NCBI RefSeq assembly: GCF_036924715.1
Contig: NZ_JAZHSB010000001.1
Location: 2,223,001 to 2,287,000, forward strand
Length of the DNA: 64,000 bases
From: Bradyrhizobium sp. AZCC 1721
GTDB lineage: Bacteria > Pseudomonadota > Alphaproteobacteria > Rhizobiales > Xanthobacteraceae
Direction: 5' to 3'
This document shows, in pieces, positions 9,317-19,700 of the stretch (position 1 is its first letter; every line of letters starts with the position of its first letter). The position numbers were made by a program, and so were the translations under genes. Below the pieces are notes generated by a model. It ran no database searches. It had not been told where the DNA came from and saw only the letters and a program-made list of their open reading frames with translations.

Positions 9317-9917
9317 GGCCGCACCGGCAACGTTTAATTTCCATTGAATTTAAATGAAATATTAATTCTTTAAAGATATTTAATATCAAATTTTATCCCG
9401 TGTCGAGCAGCAAAGTTTTGGCGATGATCAAATGTCGGTCTAAGCCGACCCAATCGGCAAATAACTTTGGTTTTCCAGCAGATTGGTCCGGGAAGGACGT
9501 TTGGCCTGTTATAACCATTCTGATTGTTTTTTATTGAGGTGATCAACCTGAGATTTAATATGGGGTGGAGCTCGCCCCAATTGGCCTCTCCAGCGCGGAG
9601 GTTCCGACAACGCTCCGCAGACGCTTTGCCGAGGTCATTCTTGCGTCGGGTCTGCTCGCGACGGTTTCCTTCCGCAACTAAGCGAGGGCCTTTCACTGGG
9701 AAAGGGGATGATGGTTGAGCAAGACTGCGTCCTGCGAGCCAAGTTGAATGCCTCGCTGCGAAAATGGTCGCAGTGTGATCCCAAGCGCCCCCTTGAGACC
9801 TAGGCGATTAGACGGTGACAATGGAGATTGCAGCCGTCGCCATTGCAGTGGAGGTGCCAGTTAAGCCGGCCATCCTCGCCGCAGGCGTCTCGCGCGCCAG
9901 CAAGCATTGAGCTCCAG
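9317..9917. other. Non-coding stretch with AT-rich promoter region
   Basis: No convincing gene is seen. Bases 9335-9410 are strongly AT-rich (AAATGAAATATTAATTC, then TTTAAAGATATTTAATATC) and probably hold the promoter for the small ORF and giant gene on the minus strand. From 9540 to 9720 both strands have only short open frames with poor codon use. Bases 9720-9917 lie beyond the end of the CobW gene and show no clear terminator. Confidence 0.5.
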
Positions 9918-11168
9918 CTAACGGAGGGACACGCCGATATTGTTGGTGTGATCAGGATAATGCCACGGTGGAAAAGGGTCGCTCAGATTGCGCCAGCTCT
10001 CCGGATCGAAGCCAAACTCCGAACGGGCAAGGCAGGCATCGAGCGAGGCTCGGATGTACCCTTCGTCCATGCCTGAACCGATGAACACGAGTTCCTGGCG
10101 ACGGTCGCCCCAATTGCCATCCCACCGGCTGTTGAGATGTTCTTGAAATTGAGGATGGCTTGGCCAGCTCGGCTTCGGGACCGTCGCCCACCAAAAGCCC
10201 ATGGGCTCGCACCGACGTTGTATCCCGGCAACGGAGAGAAGGCCCACCCAATCCGGACGCGTAGCAAGCCAGAAATGTCCTTTGGCGCGTATGACACCCG
10301 GCCAGGGCTCGTTGAGAAAAGACAAGAGTCTGGCGGGATCGAAGGGACGTCTTTCCCTGTAAACGAAACTGGATATGCCGTACTCCTCTGTCTCCGGCAC
10401 ATGAGAACCGGGGCTATATAGTTCCCTGTACCAGAGCGGATGTGTCGCAGCCTTCGCTTCATCGAAAAGGCCGGTGTTCAGAATCGCCTCGAGAGGAATC
10501 TTGCCGAAGTCAGTCTCGACCTGGCGTGCCTGGGGATTGAGCGCGGTGATTACCTTGCGAATTTCCGCACGCGTCGCCTCCGTCGCTTCTGACGCTTTGT
10601 TGATCACCACCACATCAGCAAACTCGATCTGCTCAACCAAAAGATCGACGAGCGTCCGCTGGTCGTACGTATCGCGCAACTCGCCACGGTCGCGCAGCAG
10701 ATCGCGACTGCTATAGTTGGCGAGCAGGCTCAAGGCATCCACGACGGTGACCATCGTGTCGAGTCTCGCAACATCGGAAAGGGAGACACCGGCCTCGTCG
10801 CGAAACGAGAACGTTGCCGCAATGGGAAGGGGTTCAGCAATCCCAGTTCCTTCGATCAGTAGATAATCAAAGCGCCGTTGTTCAGCCAATCGCCTGACCT
10901 CCACCAGGAGGTCGTCCCGTAACGTGCAACATATGCAACCATTGCTGAGCTCCACGAGCGACTCGGTCGTGTGTGAAAGATTGGCACCACCGTTGCGGAC
11001 CAGATTCGCGTCTATGTTCAACTGACTCATGTCATTGACGATGACCGCAACGCGCAGGCCTTCGCGATTCGTCAGTACGCGATTAAGCAATGTTGTTTTG
11101 CCCGCGCCCAGAAATCCGCTGAGCACCGTTACTGGCAGCCGATCGGCCTCGTTCGGTCTGTCCTTCAT
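9918..11168 (-). CDS. CobW/COG0523-family metallochaperone GTPase (ZigA-like)
   Basis: 416 residues. The P-loop GFLGAGKT (18-25) and the metal-binding GCICC motif (77-81) are intact, followed by [10 protein letters not shown] (switch/Walker B region) and the NK-type base-recognition element VVINKASE. The C-terminal half has the CobW_C domain ([19 protein letters not shown]). COG0523 GTPases deliver zinc, cobalt or other metals to client enzymes. Length and C-terminal features ([22 protein letters not shown]) fit the ZigA subgroup, which is usually induced by zinc limitation. It is a single gene. A perfect 8-bp inverted repeat about 79 bases upstream of the start could be its operator. Confidence 0.85.
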   Translation of the reverse strand: MKDRPNEADRLPVTVLSGFLGAGKTTLLNRVLTNREGLRVAVIVNDMSQLNIDANLVRNGGANLSHTTESLVELSNGCICCTLRDDLLVEVRRLAEQRRFDYLLIEGTGIAEPLPIAATFSFRDEAGVSLSDVARLDTMVTVVDALSLLANYSSRDLLRDRGELRDTYDQRTLVDLLVEQIEFADVVVINKASEATEATRAEIRKVITALNPQARQVETDFGKIPLEAILNTGLFDEAKAATHPLWYRELYSPGSHVPETEEYGISSFVYRERRPFDPARLLSFLNEPWPGVIRAKGHFWLATRPDWVGLLSVAGIQRRCEPMGFWWATVPKPSWPSHPQFQEHLNSRWDGNWGDRRQELVFIGSGMDEGYIRASLDACLARSEFGFDPESWRNLSDPFPPWHYPDHTNNIGVSLR

Positions 11169-11246
11169 ACGTCTTCCCGGCTCAAGACCTGCGGGCGGAA
11201 CAGTACGCAGGCATGCAGTTCTACTGCGTTCGCAGTTCGCTCCGCG

Positions 11247-11270
11247 ATTAAATGTCGGAATTCATTTAAT
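11247..11270. promoter_or_regulatory. Candidate operator: ATTAAATG-N8-CATTTAAT
   Basis: A perfect 8-bp inverted repeat (11247-11254 and 11263-11270) with an 8-base spacer lies 79 bases upstream of the CobW-type gene. It has the size and symmetry of a dimeric regulator site. It does not match the Zur box as I know it in alphaproteobacteria, so the regulator is unknown. Confidence 0.4.
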
Positions 11271-11562
11271 ATGGCTCCGCCGATTATGTAAAGTTTAGTC
11301 GGCTCCCCGGAAATTAAATAACAAGTAGATGCTTGGTACCCTGCTGCGAGTCGATTTGGGTCATCAATGGCTTTTTGACAAATCGCGAGCGGCCAGGTGG
11401 TGCAGCCTCGCATACGTGCGCATGGAGAGGCAGAACGCTGATTGCCGAATGCGTCGGAACACGCCAGCGGCGGAAATAATCGCTAGCAAACGTCCTTCTC
11501 AGTTGAAGTGATTATGCATGTTTCCATGCATATGAGCGCAACGCAAAGCAGAAAGGCAACGG
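11271..11562. other. Intergenic region without a recognisable gene
   Basis: The part next to the CobW promoter is AT-rich. The remainder has only short, poorly biased frames. Nested ATGCAT sequences occur at about 11515-11532 upstream of the next small gene. No terminator or RNA gene is recognised. Confidence 0.4.
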
Positions 11563-11874
11563 TTGCCACCGTCCTCTCCAACTCTTGCCAAGATTGCTGG
11601 TCAGCAGAGCAGACCAGTAGAGCAAAGGAGCATCGAGGACCTGGCCGTGACCATCAAGAATGCCGTGACCATCAAGAATATCGTCATCCCCTTGGAAGTT
11701 GAATATCTCCAGGCGGCTGCAAAGCAGCGCGGTATCTCGCGTACGCGACTTGTGCGGGCTGTGATGGAGAAGGTCGTTAAGGATGAACTGGTCGCAGATA
11801 TTCTGGGAGAAAACGGAGTGCCGGCCGAGCCGGTCCCAACCAAGTATCGACGCTTTCGGGATCCGGCTACTTAG
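11563..11874 (+). CDS. Small protein with a ribbon-helix-helix-like segment
   Basis: 103 residues if translated from TTG at 11563 (AAAGG about 6 bases upstream). GTG at 11647 (GAGGA 7 bases upstream) would give 75 residues and is equally plausible. The core NIVIPLEVEYLQAAAKQRGI followed by SRTRLVRAVMEKVV has the strand-helix-helix pattern of Arc/CopG-type DNA-binding proteins (family-level guess). The tail is charged (PTKYRRFRDPAT). Codons 29-34 and 35-40 are a tandem repeat of GTGACCATCAAGAAT. No toxin partner lies beside it. The function is not established. Confidence 0.55.
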   Translation: MPPSSPTLAKIAGQQSRPVEQRSIEDLAVTIKNAVTIKNIVIPLEVEYLQAAAKQRGISRTRLVRAVMEKVVKDELVADILGENGVPAEPVPTKYRRFRDPAT

Positions 11875-12187
11875 TAGGTTCTATCCCTTTCATGGACATG
11901 AATGCGTGCGCTGGTGGCAAGCTGGCTCTCTGCTATCGCGGTTGTAGTCGAGCCGCAGCGAAAGTTGCAGCGCCGACGACCGATTGATCCCGCAACGCTA
12001 CTGACCGCGTGTGAAATCTAGATCCTGCGCAGTTGGCCGGAAGATGATAGGCGGGGGCGAGATCAATCAGGCAGGACAAGAGTTGCGTCGGACCGGCGGC
12101 AAACCGCGGTCGAGCCACTGCTTGTAGCTTGATAAGCTTGAAGCCATTTGGCACTCTTCGGCGTGTGCGCTCCAGATCGGGGTTCTT
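11875..12187. other. Intergenic region without a recognisable gene
   Basis: 313 bases with no open frame of convincing codon use and no clear hairpin terminator. It should contain the promoter of the exported small protein starting at 12188. A TGGCAC near 12150 has no properly spaced GC partner, so a sigma-54 promoter is not supported. Confidence 0.4.
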
Positions 12188-12448
12188 ATGAAAAAATCGT
12201 TCTTTGCAATTGCTGGCGCAGCCATTTCGCTCGTGGTCCTTTCAAGCAGCAGCGCTTACAGCGGTCCTTATCCCTTCGGGGATGAGCCTTATCGGCTGGA
12301 TTGGGGATATGATTCTGCGGTGGAATCCGGATGCTTGAAGTGGAATTGGCAGTTGCAGCAGTGGAATGATCACTGTGCGCGCTATGTCCAGCCCAAAGCC
12401 TATATGCGCCCCCGCGCTTCGCACGTCGTAGTCCGCACAAAGGGGTAG
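12188..12448 (+). CDS. Small secreted protein (86 residues)
   Basis: It starts with a clear Sec signal peptide (MKKSFFAIAGAAISLVVLSS then SSAYSG, probable cleavage near residue 25). The mature part is short, Trp/Tyr-rich and contains two cysteines (ESGCLKWNWQLQQWNDHCAR) that could form a disulfide. It ends in a basic tail. No family is recognised. It is a single gene with its end close to a convergent gene. Confidence 0.65.
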   Translation: MKKSFFAIAGAAISLVVLSSSSAYSGPYPFGDEPYRLDWGYDSAVESGCLKWNWQLQQWNDHCARYVQPKAYMRPRASHVVVRTKG

Positions 12449-12492
12449 GGCTGGCCTATTCGGCCGCGATTTTACGTGGAGTCAGCGCGTGA

Positions 12493-12876
12493 TCAGGAGC
12501 GCTGGATCGTGCATGCGACCTGGCTGTGCTTTCCGAAGTTGAGCAGCGCGTTCTCGCGGAAGCCGTCCAGCCATACTCCGCGCCCGGCATATCGGTAGCC
12601 GACGCCCATCGGGACCAACCGAACGTGAATGCCCCCGCGGTGGCCCGTGTGCAGCGATGCGGTAACGACTTCACCGACGACGCTCGTTGCAATCGGGCAG
12701 AGCGGATACTGCCTGCCATTCTCGCAAGTGAAAACGATTTCGGAGCAATTACCTATTGAGCCGGGCCCAGCGGTTATCAAACCGAGGTCCGCCGCGCCGG
12801 CCGGATGCGCGCTTGCCCATGCGGTGAATCCCAATGAAGCTGTGATCAAAACGAATTTGCCCAATGCGGCGCGCAT
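12493..12876 (-). CDS. Small exported hypothetical protein
   Basis: 127 residues from the ATG at 12876, preceded by a G-rich ribosome site (CTCGGGGGGCAGCC). The N-terminus MRAALGKFVLITASLGFTAW with ASAHPAGAADL is a good Sec signal peptide. The mature part has four cysteines (NCSEIVFTCENGRQYPLCP and a late VACTIQ), consistent with disulfides in the periplasm. The open frame runs 68 codons further upstream, but that part is Arg-rich and unlike real coding sequence, so the later start was chosen. The function is unknown. It is convergent with the 86-residue exported protein. Confidence 0.65.
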   Translation of the reverse strand: MRAALGKFVLITASLGFTAWASAHPAGAADLGLITAGPGSIGNCSEIVFTCENGRQYPLCPIATSVVGEVVTASLHTGHRGGIHVRLVPMGVGYRYAGRGVWLDGFRENALLNFGKHSQVACTIQRS

Positions 12877-13094
12877 GGCTGCCCCCCGAGTAAAAAAAGA
12901 GAATGCAGTCAACAGAGCAAGAATCAGCCGTACCGTCAAACTGATAATCCGTTGCGCACCGGCACGACCATGACGTCGGCGGTGGTTGCTGCTGGTCAAC
13001 CTGGATCGACCCCGGCCCTTGCGATTTCCCGTTGCGGACAATCTCCCGACGAATCCGCCATCAGGGTCGGTGCTGACCAATCAAATCGCGGCGG

Positions 13095-13514
13095 TTAGAT
13101 TCTTTGCTCCCCGCCCGCCTTCATCACGTTCACAGTAATCTTCTGGATTTCCGTACGGCCGCCGGCATATTTGACCTCGATCGTCAACACGTCATTACCG
13201 AGGAAATCCGCAGGCGACTTGTAGAACGCGACATAAGCCGGCACTTCCAGCGCAAGGCAGGCCTTGTAGTTGGTAGCCTTAACCTTCGCGTTCTTGACGA
13301 CAACCTTGCCGGAGGCGGGCGGGCTGACCAGTCGAATCGTTGGCAGTGGCCCGGATGTGCAATCGGGTTGCACGTTGAGGTAGACCCCGATCCGGGTGTC
13401 CCTGTTCGGCACGCTTTTGACCGTTCGCTCGACCGTCCGGGACTGCTCCTGGGCCGAGGCGCAGCCTGCCATGCCGGCGAAAAACAGGGCGCCGGTGAGC
13501 AATAAAACCTTCAT
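13095..13514 (-). CDS. Exported hypothetical protein, possible lipoprotein
   Basis: 139 residues from the ATG at 13514. MKVLLLTGALFFAGMAGC is a signal sequence ending in a lipobox-like MAGC. Cleavage after ASA by signal peptidase I is the alternative. The mature protein looks like a single beta-sandwich domain (RIGVYLNVQPDCTSG, PPASGKVVVKNAKV, NDVLTIEVKYAGG), with two cysteines. Similar short proteins with the LVSPPASGKV pattern are common, uncharacterised exported proteins of Bradyrhizobium. It diverges from the giant adhesin gene across an AT-rich spacer. Confidence 0.65.
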   Translation of the reverse strand: MKVLLLTGALFFAGMAGCASAQEQSRTVERTVKSVPNRDTRIGVYLNVQPDCTSGPLPTIRLVSPPASGKVVVKNAKVKATNYKACLALEVPAYVAFYKSPADFLGNDVLTIEVKYAGGRTEIQKITVNVMKAGGEQRI

Positions 13515-13538
13515 CTGATGGCCCCGCTCGGCCGCCAA

Positions 13539-13753
13539 TGCTGGTCAGTTCGAGGCAAGCCGCTCATTTCAAAGCCATTTCCAAGGCGATGGCCGCCATC
13601 TCAAGTTTACCACAGCGAGGCAAAAAGCGGAGGTTAACCAATTGATTTTGTTGACCCTAGGAACGGTTAACAATAGCTTAATACGTCAAAAGTTTGGAAT
13701 ATTTTTTGCAAACTTGAATTAAACGCATTTTTTTTGGCGGAGTACTTAGACTA
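13539..13753. promoter_or_regulatory. Promoter region of the giant adhesin gene, with repeated GGTTAAC
   Basis: The spacer becomes AT-rich from about 13610. GGTTAAC occurs at 13632-13638 (as the palindrome GGTTAACC) and again at 13665-13671, 33 bases apart, which is about three helical turns and suits a regulator binding twice on one face. A run of eight T lies just before the ribosome site GGAG, which sits 11 bases from the ATG (wide spacing). Confidence 0.45.
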
Positions 13754-16700
13754 ATGAACGCGCAATTTCAGGTCGCTCAGCTTTCCGGTTCCACTCTCGC
13801 CAACAGTTCCGCACCTCCCCGAATTTTCAAGCTGACGAAGCCGATGGGCGACCAGGCGGTGGTCGTCAATCTCGGTTACGACCAGAAGGTCAAGGTCGAT
13901 TTTTCAGGGATCGCGAATGAGAAGATCACGCTCGTCCATGTCGGCGATAGGTTGATCATCCTGTTCGACAACAAGTCGACCGTGACAGTCGAGCCGTTCT
14001 TCGATTCAGGGCATGATGCCCTGAAGAACCTGACTATCGAAGTGGCGCCGGGGCGCGACGTTTCGGTCAGCGAATTCGCAAGCCTGTTTCCGATCACCAC
14101 GGACCAGTCGATTTTGCCGGCGGCCGGCGAGGGCGGCGGCAATGCCCAAGCCAGCGGCGCGAACTTCAGCAATAGCTCCGTCGATCCGCTGGCAACGGGC
14201 AATCCGCTCGACCTGCTCGGACAGGAGTCGCTCGGCACTTTCGCCCTTACTCCCGAGACTTTCAACGGTACCCCGAACGTCGCGCCCTCGGGCAGCTTCA
14301 CGCTCGCGGGCGTCTTGACGGTTCATGACGAGACGCTCGGTGTACAACTCACCGCAGATGATCAAGCCAATCCACTCTTGCCGGCTGTCTTCCAGCAGGC
14401 CGGACTGATTGGGTGGGCGCAGAGCGCCGTGTCCGAAATCGCCGCGGCGAACGTCAACTTCGGCACCAATGGTCCCGGTACGGTGGCCTATGTGCTGACT
14501 ACGTCGGCCGGCGCCGCATTTGCCGGAGTCGATACCGGATTGAAAGCGACCGCAACCGGGAATGAGATCTTCCTGTTCACGGAAGGAAATCTCATTGTTG
14601 CGCGTGAAGGGAACGGCACGACCCCCAACGCCGGCGGCGCAATCGCTTTTGCGCTCTATCTGGATCCCGTCTCCCTCAAGCTGAGCGTCGCACAATATGA
14701 GGCCGTTCAGCACAGCAACACGCTCGATCCGAATGATCGGATCGAACTCGCGGACGTTGTTTTCGTTCAGCAAGTCGTCACCGATGCGCTCGGCGTGGTC
14801 GTTACGCACGTATCGACAGATTCCATCGGCGTCGCATTCGACGATGACGGTCCGGCCATTTCCGTATCGGTGGTCGAGCCGGTAGAAGGTTCTGCGCAAC
14901 TGGCGACTTTATCGCTCGATGAATCGATCGGCTTTGATCCCAATCCCGACGGCTTCGCGGGACCGCTTGATGATACCGGCTCGACAATGCCGGATCCGAC
15001 CGGCTCCGTTCCGATCGGCGAAGTGAAGACGGCCGTTGGCGGCGAAGAGCAGGGACAGGGCGCCCTGCAGGCGCTGTTCAACGTGGTCAAGGATCCCGGA
15101 ACTGACGGCGAGAAGTCGACCACCTATCAGTACAGCTTCTCGCTAACGGGGGGCTCCGGTCCGTCTGGCAGCGTCGCCAGCACACTGAAGGTGACCGATC
15201 CCAGCGGCCTGTACGGTGACGACACCATCTATCTGTTCAAGGTCAGTGACACAGAGATCGTGGGTCGTGTCGGCAACGATCCCAATGGTCCGATCGCGAT
15301 CCGCATCACGCTCGTCGACGCAGGCAGCCTGTCGGGCGGTCAACTCGTGATCGACCAATACATGGCAATCGACCATGGCCAGGACGGCAACAATTTCGAT
15401 TCCAGCAAGGCGCTCACGCTGCTCAGTTCCAACCAGGATGAGGGCGAGGTTGTATTTGCAAGCCTTGGCATTACGCTGACGGCGACTATCACCGACGTCG
15501 ACAACGACACCGCGACATCTTCCGCGACGATCCAGATCGCCGGCGGTGAAACGTCCAGCATCGTCTTCCAGGACGATGGTCCGGTGCTGATCGGCGAGGA
15601 CGCAGTAATTGCACGTGTCGACGAGGACGGGTTGGTCGGTCACAATGCCGACGCTGCCCGCACGGGCGAGGTCACCGGAACGGGCTCTGCCGTTGCCACC
15701 GGTTCGCTCACCTCCCTGGTCGATTTCGGAACCGATGGCGCTGGTGCGAACGCATTCCATCTGGCCACGCAGGCTACGCCGGTCAACTCGGGTCTAACGT
15801 CGCAAGGCGCCCAGGTCCTGATCGTGTCTGACGGGACCGCGCTGCATGGCTATGTCGAGACCGGCGCTGCCGGATCGGGCTTTGGGAACGGCGACCGCGA
15901 AGTCTTTACCCTGACGGTCGGGGCAGATGGCTCCTACACGTTCACGCTGAAGGATCAAATCGATCATCCATCGCTGAATGGCACGGCCGGTGACAATAGC
16001 GAAAACGCGCTGACGACAGCGCTGGACCTATCGGCCTTTGTCATTGCCACCGACGGTGACGGCGACAGCATCACGCTTGGTGCTGGAACGTTCAAGATGG
16101 AGGTGCAGGATGACATTCCCGTTCTGACGGGCGCCTCCATTGCCCGCACGGTCGATGAGGACGACATCCTGACGCCGTGGTCGCAGGGCACCAGCCCGTA
16201 TGACGGCGGCAATGTCGACGGCTCGACCACCGAGATCTTTACCGGTGCCGCGTTCGTGTCGGGCACGCTGGCTGGCCTGGTTTCGGTCGGTGCTGACGAG
16301 ACGGGGACATTCGGCTTCTCGTCGGACGCCATTGCGAAACTGAGCGCGCTTGGCTTGTACTCAAAGCAATCCGCCCAGGGCGACGGCGAGAACGGCAAGC
16401 TGCTGACCTATGTGATTTCGAACGGCCCCGTTGGCTCCCACGAAATCATCATCACGGGCAACGAGCCCAATCCCAATGGCAACCCGGTTTTCTCGCTCAC
16501 CCTGAACACCGAGACCGGCGCGTACGAATTCCGCCTCTATGACGAACTGATTCATACGGAGGGTAGCGGCCAGAACAGCGATCTGCGCTCCGGCCCGCTC
16601 GACAATGGCGTCCAGCATTCGATTCCCAACATCGACCTTGGCTCCATCGTCACCTTCACTGACAAGGATGGCGATACCATCTCCTTGACCGGCAAGTTCA

Positions 16701-19700
16701 CGATCAACGTGACCGATGACGTTCCGCATGCCGATATCGATCTCGGTTGGGGTTCGGTCACCGTCGACGAAACTCCAGGCAACCAGGCGGACGATACGAC
16801 GGCAAGCAGCGTCAGGAATCTGTTCGCCAAGCTCGAAGCGACGGGTGTCGTCGGCGATGATCCGGACGTGCCGGGCGACAACAATGGTGGCAATTCGGGC
16901 AACGGCGCAATCGCCTACGCGCGGTCGGATTTCGCTGTTGTTATTGACGATTCGACTATCGGCGCGGACTATCCGCCTTATCCGCACAGGTTCTCATTGA
17001 GTGTGGCAGGCGGCAACGGAACGGATTCCGGCCTGTTCGTGACCGACGGTGGCAAGATCGTCCTTTCCGTCAATGCCGACGGCCTGATCCTCGGTACTGT
17101 TTCCGACGTCAACAGCGCCTTCAACGGCAATGTCGCGTTCGCGATTGCCATCGATTCAGACGGCAAGGTCAGCGTCGCTCAATATCTCTCGATCAAGCAT
17201 GACGACCGCGGCGATTTCAACGAAACCAACGACAACGGCACCAACGCCAATGACGCGTCGCCCGACGACCCGCTGACGGTCCAGCAGAATCTCGACGGCA
17301 AGATCATTGCCACGCTTACCGTCACCGATTCCGACGGCGACAAGTCGTCCGACTCGGTCAATATCGGCAAGCTGATCACCTTCCTCGATGACGGTCCGTC
17401 GGTCGAAGCAAATGCCGCGAGCGGCTTCTCCGTTGTTCATGACGAGACGCCGGACGTTCAGTCATCCGACGACGATACGACGGTGCAGGCGGTCAGGGAT
17501 TTGTTCGCCAATGTTCACCACAAGGGCTCGGATCCGCATCTTACGAGCGCCCAAAAGGTCGATGGCGCGATCGGATTTGCGCAGAGTGAGGGCGCGGCGC
17601 TGACGGTTTCGACCAATTTCGGCGCCGACGGTGCGGCGAGCTCCAATTCCAAGGTGTTTTCGCTCACCTTAAACGGCGGAAACGGCACCAATTCCGGCCT
17701 CGAAACGGCCGATGGCAAGGACATCTACCTGTTCAAGGAAGGCGATCTGATCGTCGGCCGCTATGACGGTCTAGACTCTGGATCGAGCACGACCAATACC
17801 GGAAGCGACTCGGCGGCGTTTGCGATCGCGATCGATCCGGTCACCGGCAAGGTTTCAGTAGTCCAGTACGTCTCGCTGGAACACAATAATACGGGCGACG
17901 CGGACGAGTATGTTGCGATCGCAAGCAATAAGGTTTTTGCCACGGTTACGGTCACCGATGGTGACGGCGACCCCGCGAGGGCTTCGGCGGATATTTCCGG
18001 CAAGATCCGTTTTGAGGATGACGGCCCGACGATCACCGGGGCCACGATCTCGGTTGCCGTGGATGAAGACGGATTGCCCGCGGGCAATCTCGATGCAAAT
18101 CGTACTGGCGAAACCACCGGCACGGGTTCGGCCATTGCCGTGGGCGCGCTGAATGCGCTGGTCAATTTCGGTGCGGATGGTCCGGCTTCAACGGCATTCG
18201 ATCTCGTCGTTCAGAACAGCCCGATCAACACCGGCCTGGAGTCCAAGGGCGGCGACATATTGATCGTATCCGACGGCAATACGCTGCGCGGTTACGTCAA
18301 TCAGGGCGGGAATTCCGGTTACCAGGCCGGCACCGATCGCGAGGTCTTCACGCTCACGGTCGGGTCCAACGGTTCCTATGTCTTCACGCTCAAGGACCAG
18401 ATCGATCATCCGTCGCTGAACGGCCAAAACGGTGACAACACCGAAAACCTGCTGACGACAGCGCTTGATCTGTCCGAATACATCATCGTTACCGACGGCG
18501 ATGGCGACACGGTCAAGCTGCCGACCGGTGCGTTTACGATCCAGATCCGGGACGATATTCCCGTTGCGAAATCGAACGCGATAGTATCGGTCGACGAAGA
18601 CGACCTGACCGCGGGTAACCACGATACGATTGCTGCGGGCGATGATGCCGCATCGCTCTCCCCCGTTACCGGTACCTTGAATTTCTCGGTCGGGGCGGAT
18701 GAGCCAGCCTCGGTTGGATTCGCTTCGCTGCATGGAGCTGCGGTGGTCGATACGGCTGCCAACGCCGTCACGGCTGGCAATGCGGCGCTTCACTATTATT
18801 GGGATAGCGCCTCCAACACGCTCTATGCATCGACGTTGGCAGATACGCTCGCGCACGCGACCGCTACGGCAGCGTTCAAGATCCAGGTTACCAATGCCGC
18901 CACTGGCGCCTATAGCTTCTCGCTGCTTGGCCAGGTCGATCATCCCGTCCACGATGATCCCAACGTTGCCGGATCGCAGACGGCTTATGAAGATAACATA
19001 AACATCGATCTGACCTACACGGTCACCGATCGGGACGGGGACTCGGCGACAGGCACGCTGGCGATCTCGATCGACGACGATATGCCGATCATCGAGTCGG
19101 CGGTCGCGCCAAACAACCTGGTAGTCAACGGGAGCTTCGAGCATGGCCACGATCTCGGCAATAATCAATGGTCGATCTACCATAGTGTTGACGGCTGGAA
19201 GTCCGTGGACATCGGCACCTCGGGCCCACACGGTGATGTGCCGTTCGAAGTGCAGACCGGCAATGTCGGCGGCGTGTTCGCACAGGACGGCAACGCGCTG
19301 ATCGAGCTCGATTCCGATCTCGGCAGCGGGAATCTGTCCGGTGGCGACCACTACAACGACTCCGGCCACACCAACACGATCATTCAGCAAGTGATTGCCG
19401 GTACGCATGCCGGCGAGGCCTATGAACTGACGTTCTACTATTCGCCGCGTCCCAACGAGGGTAACGCCGACAGCGGTAGCCTGAACGTGTTGTGGAACGG
19501 GCAGGTGGTGAAATCCATCGACTCGACGGGCATGACGGCGGGTGTCTGGCAACTGATCACCGTCAGCGTGATCGGGACCGGCGCGGGCGATGTGCTCGGC
19601 TTCCAAGGGGCCGGGCAGGAGAATTCGCTCGGCGCCTATATCGACAATGTCAGCCTCGTTCCCGTGACCTTCGTCGACGAGGACGGTCTGACTGGACCGC

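Noticed and set aside
12145..12175. Possible sigma-54 promoter (TGGCAC...TGTGC)
   Set aside because: The GG to GC spacing is not the required ten bases.
12877..13080. N-terminal extension of the exported protein at 12493-12876
   Set aside because: The extra 68 codons are Arg-rich with poor codon bias, and a good signal peptide starts at 12876.
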